Below, piece after piece: positions 34,839 to 37,005 of a stretch of DNA of 37,005 bases. The stretch covers positions 698,586-735,590 of the forward strand of contig JABIAG010000001.1 of the NCBI GenBank assembly GCA_018653365.1, given 5' to 3'. The DNA comes from Candidatus Woesearchaeota archaeon (GTDB taxonomy: Archaea; Nanobdellota; Nanobdellia; Woesearchaeales; JABIAG01). A model generated the notes under the pieces. The model was not told the DNA's origin. It worked only from the letters and a program-made list of their open reading frames with translations, and did not search any database. Numbering within the stretch: the stretch's first letter is position 1; every line of letters starts with the position of its first letter. The translations under genes and the position numbers were made by a program.

Positions 34839-35479
34839 AAACTACCTAAAGACTTTTGTTCACTTGCAACCTTTTTTCTTTGAAAAGTAGACCAAGACTT
34901 TCTAATCAAATGAGAATATAACTTATTGTTCCAGTGCTCATCCATAAATACCTTTGTTTTAGGATCAGAACAATAACCACTTCCAAAATCCATTTTATGA
35001 ATATTTCTTAACTCTGCCATTTTTCTATCACGAATAACCTTAGCAATAATAGAAGCAGCAGCCACAATAGCATACTTTTCTGCTTTGTGTTCAACAACTA
35101 ATTCACAATCAAGATTTAAACGTGCTTTATGACGTTCAGTATTAATATCAGGACAATCAACATATGCTTTATCTGGATTCAACTGCTTAAGAATTTCTGA
35201 AGTTTTAACTGCCTCAAGTTTGTTAAGATTAGAATTGGGGTTGCGTAAAATATTATCATCAATCTCTTCAGGATCAATTATGGATAGTTTGTAATCTTTA
35301 ACTATCTTAATAATATCTTCATATAATGCTTCACGTTCTTCTTTTTTTAACAATTTAGAATCCTTGACATTAATATGCTCTAACTTAAGAAGGTCTTTTT
35401 TATCTATTGACGCTGCACAAATAACCAAACTACCAAGAACTGGACCCTTACCTGCCTCATCAACCCCTGCAATAATCAT
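34835..35479 (-). CDS. rnhB: Ribonuclease HII
   Basis: 214 residues starting at 35479: TTTATAT (35503-35509) is 30 bp upstream, so the upstream in-frame ATG at 35485 is unlikely. MIIAGVDEAGKGPVLGSLV has the DE active-site pair; VKDSKLLKKEER, KAYVDCPD (acidic) and HKAEKYAIVAAASIIAKVIRDR complete it (usual D of HKAD is E). GSGYCSDPKTKVFM and IRKSWSTFQRKK are the C-terminal signature. It cleaves ribonucleotides in DNA and RNA of hybrids. The last 33 bases of the coding end are duplicated upstream of it. Confidence 0.95.
   Translation of the reverse strand: MIIAGVDEAGKGPVLGSLVICAASIDKKDLLKLEHINVKDSKLLKKEEREALYEDIIKIVKDYKLSIIDPEEIDDNILRNPNSNLNKLEAVKTSEILKQLNPDKAYVDCPDINTERHKARLNLDCELVVEHKAEKYAIVAAASIIAKVIRDRKMAELRNIHKMDFGSGYCSDPKTKVFMDEHWNNKLYSHLIRKSWSTFQRKKVASEQKSLGSF
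34860..34892 (+). repeat. 33-bp repeat, original copy within rnhB
   Basis: Encodes STFQRKKVASE near the end of RNase HII on the minus strand. On the plus strand the same T-run (34870-34875) follows the 34838 stop, so it may act as a terminator for the convergent paralogue 2. Confidence 0.85.
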
Positions 35480-35552
35480 AAACAAAAGTAATTTTGTTAG
35501 TTATATAAATATTTATGAAAAACTTATTAAAAACAACAAAGAATACACCAAC

Positions 35553-35831
35553 ATGACTGGAATACATAACAACACTGAATGCGTAAGATGTGGAGCGTGC
35601 TGTGTGTACTTCATGGTATGTGATGAAGCGGATAAACTTGTTACAGAACCAGAAAAGAAATGTGAGTTCTTAGAATTTAATGAGGGAATTGCAAGCTGTA
35701 AAAAATACAATTCACGACCAAAAATGTGCAAAGACTTCTTCTGTTCAAGAGACCGACCAATATTCCAAAAAGAGGAAGGGAAAAAAATCTGGAATGAACT
35801 AAAAGAAGTAGCTGACAAACTTAAGAACTAA
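35553..35831 (+). CDS. YkgJ-type cysteine-cluster protein
   Basis: 92 residues from the ATG at 35553 (TTATTAA at 35524, 29 bp upstream; the long upstream extension overlaps rnhB and is rejected). CVRCGACC at 10-17 gives the CxxCxxCC signature, followed by CEFLEF, SCKKYNSRPKMCKDFFC. Probably binds zinc or an Fe-S cluster; no reaction known. It resembles, but is not closely similar to, the operonic copy at 2495. Its stop overlaps the convergent gene by 4 nt. Confidence 0.82.
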   Translation: MTGIHNNTECVRCGACCVYFMVCDEADKLVTEPEKKCEFLEFNEGIASCKKYNSRPKMCKDFFCSRDRPIFQKEEGKKIWNELKEVADKLKN

Positions 35832-36670
35832 CTTTTTAACAACTTCATAACAGCACCCATGTCTTTCCCCAATAATTTAGCAAGTTCTTTTGCACCTTTG
35901 TCAGGGTCAGTTAAAATAGTTTTAATTTCTTTTGCTTGCGCTCGGAAATCAGCGCTCTTAAACAATGCACCCCAATTATACTCTACTTCTTTGGGCTTAT
36001 CTGCATTAATTGCGTCCGTCAACACCTTTTTAAATTTGTCAGACGGCTTACCATCACATTCTCTTCCGAAAGAAGCAACAACCTTGCTATGTTTACCATA
36101 AAAATTAGTGGTTTCGAAATCAAAATCAATACTACGCTCATCCAAAAAACCATGTAATGGTAACTTCAAGGGTTTACCTATATCATGAACATCCCCCTTT
36201 CCAGATTTCATCAACAAAGTAATGTGCGGATTAGTAAATATAAAACTTGAATCTTCAATGCCGGCCAATCCCAAGATTTCATGAACTTTAACACGTATTG
36301 CATGAACCTCACTAGACTCAACTGCCGCCCAGACAACATCTGAACTTTTGACATCGTGCTTATCAAATCCAATGCCCTTGATAGTGCATTTTCCATTAAA
36401 TAACTTTTTTAATTCCGCATAAGCACCAGGATGCGTCCTAAGAAAATTTAAAAGATGTTTAAACAACCCTTTATTAGATTGAAAAACCCCTGGATGAAAC
36501 ACACCAAGCGTAACATGAAACTCAGGTTTAACAACAATTTTCTTTGTTAAATCCTTGGCAACACCAAGAGAAGGTTCCTGTCTTGCAATAGAAATTATAA
36601 GTTCATTTAATTTATCCGCAGTTTTCTGATCAACCGGGACTCCCAATACATACGCATCTGCACCAAACAT
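35828..36670 (-). CDS. 2H phosphoesterase / 2'-5' RNA ligase-like protein
   Basis: 280 residues. Two H-x-T-L motifs, FHVTLGVF (about 51-58) and PHITLLM (about 147-153), are the paired catalytic histidines of the 2H superfamily (AKAP7/LigT-like). Other members hydrolyse 2',3'-cyclic phosphates or process tRNA ends. The C-terminal ~80 residues add a helical charged domain (KFKKVLTDAINAD... DPDKGAKELAKLLG). TTTATAT at 36694-36700 is 30 bp before the ATG. Substrate is not deducible here. Confidence 0.82.
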   Translation of the reverse strand: MFGADAYVLGVPVDQKTADKLNELIISIARQEPSLGVAKDLTKKIVVKPEFHVTLGVFHPGVFQSNKGLFKHLLNFLRTHPGAYAELKKLFNGKCTIKGIGFDKHDVKSSDVVWAAVESSEVHAIRVKVHEILGLAGIEDSSFIFTNPHITLLMKSGKGDVHDIGKPLKLPLHGFLDERSIDFDFETTNFYGKHSKVVASFGRECDGKPSDKFKKVLTDAINADKPKEVEYNWGALFKSADFRAQAKEIKTILTDPDKGAKELAKLLGKDMGAVMKLLKS

Positions 36671-36742
36671 AATTTCATTAACAAATTTGAAATATATAAA
36701 TTTTATGAAAACACTTAAATACCTTACTCAATCAGTTCTAAT

Positions 36743-37005
36743 ATGGAATTTGCATACTACGATAAACATATCAATAAGAAAACGAAGTTACGTTATGATG
36801 TTACTCCGCTTTTCCATGATCCAAAAGTATTTGCTAATCTCATAACTGATCTAATCAAACCGTTTAAGAATAAAAAAATAGATGTGGTTGCAGGACTTGA
36901 CGCATTCGGATTCATACTTGGAGCGCCAATAGCACTCAAACTCAAAAAAAGTTTTGTGCCAATAAGAAAAGGCGGGAAACTTCCAGGAATTAAAGGAACA
37001 ATAAT
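36743..37005 (+). CDS. apt: Phosphoribosyltransferase, adenine PRTase-like (3' partial)
   Basis: A CTTAAAT box at 36714 is 29 bp before the ATG, so leaderless. The first 87 residues include YDVTPLFHDPKVFANLITDL, VVAGLDAFGFILGAPIALKL and FVPIRKGGKLPG, which are the early conserved segments of adenine phosphoribosyltransferase. The usual LDARGF reads LDAFGF. The PRPP-binding loop lies beyond the window edge. It makes AMP from adenine and PRPP; a xanthine or hypoxanthine specificity is not excluded. Confidence 0.8.
   Translation, partial: MEFAYYDKHINKKTKLRYDVTPLFHDPKVFANLITDLIKPFKNKKIDVVAGLDAFGFILGAPIALKLKKSFVPIRKGGKLPGIKGTI

Noticed and set aside
35364-35552. Upstream extension of the second YkgJ-like gene
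   Set aside because: It lies opposite the rnhB coding start and before the gene's own TATA at 35524; the ATG at 35553 gives a proper family N terminus.

Overview
The window looks like a chromosome segment from an AT-rich archaeon, most likely a DPANN lineage of the Woesearchaeota/Pacearchaeota type. Evidence: TATA boxes of the TTTATAT/TTTAAAT kind about 30 bp before most first-gene ATGs (mostly leaderless mRNAs), a gamma-alpha-beta pyruvate/2-oxoacid:ferredoxin oxidoreductase, a TrmB regulator, an AbrB-PhoU protein, ZPR1, an archaeal-type RNase HII, and a diphthine-ammonia ligase domain. The lineage call is inference; no rRNA or tRNA gene is visible.

Layout. 0-1.4 kb: 3' part of a GHKL ATPase with a Ymh/HEPN-like C terminus, then a tiny secreted protein with defensin-like cysteine spacing flanked by an imperfect repeat. 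2-6 kb: heat-shock operon grpE - YkgJ-type cysteine-cluster gene - dnaK - a 55-codon membrane peptide - dnaJ. 6-9.4 kb: an unknown gene, a membrane-anchored caspase/legumain-like protease with an EF-hand loop, a zinc-ribbon gene, a DUF1461-type membrane protein and a lipoprotein. 9.4-16 kb: mostly minus strand: an unknown gene, porG-porA-porB, a gene broken by a 35-bp tandem duplication, an unknown gene, then a TrmB regulator with two matching operators around its TATA box, and an AbrB-PhoU regulator.

16-24.3 kb is the most accessory-looking part: a radical SAM/SPASM gene with a one-base frameshift, an asparagine synthetase fused to a Dph6-like domain, a free-standing LAGLIDADG protein with a winged-helix end, small coiled-coil ORFs, and an 830-residue protein with about five nearly identical 104-105-residue repeats followed by an unknown partner. 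24.3-37 kb is mixed housekeeping: ZPR1, two four-helix membrane proteins, a methyltransferase, MetRS, a flippase, a zinc-ribbon protein, an RNase HIII-like enzyme next to an AlkD-like glycosylase, a frameshifted gamma-glutamylcyclotransferase/beta-barrel fusion, two tandem small membrane paralogues, RNase HII, a second YkgJ-type protein, a 2H phosphoesterase and the start of a phosphoribosyltransferase.

Three genes are broken (35-bp duplication, G run, A run). All three are consistent with either real mutation/phase variation or consensus error, and need reads to decide. Genes without recognised families are described as such.
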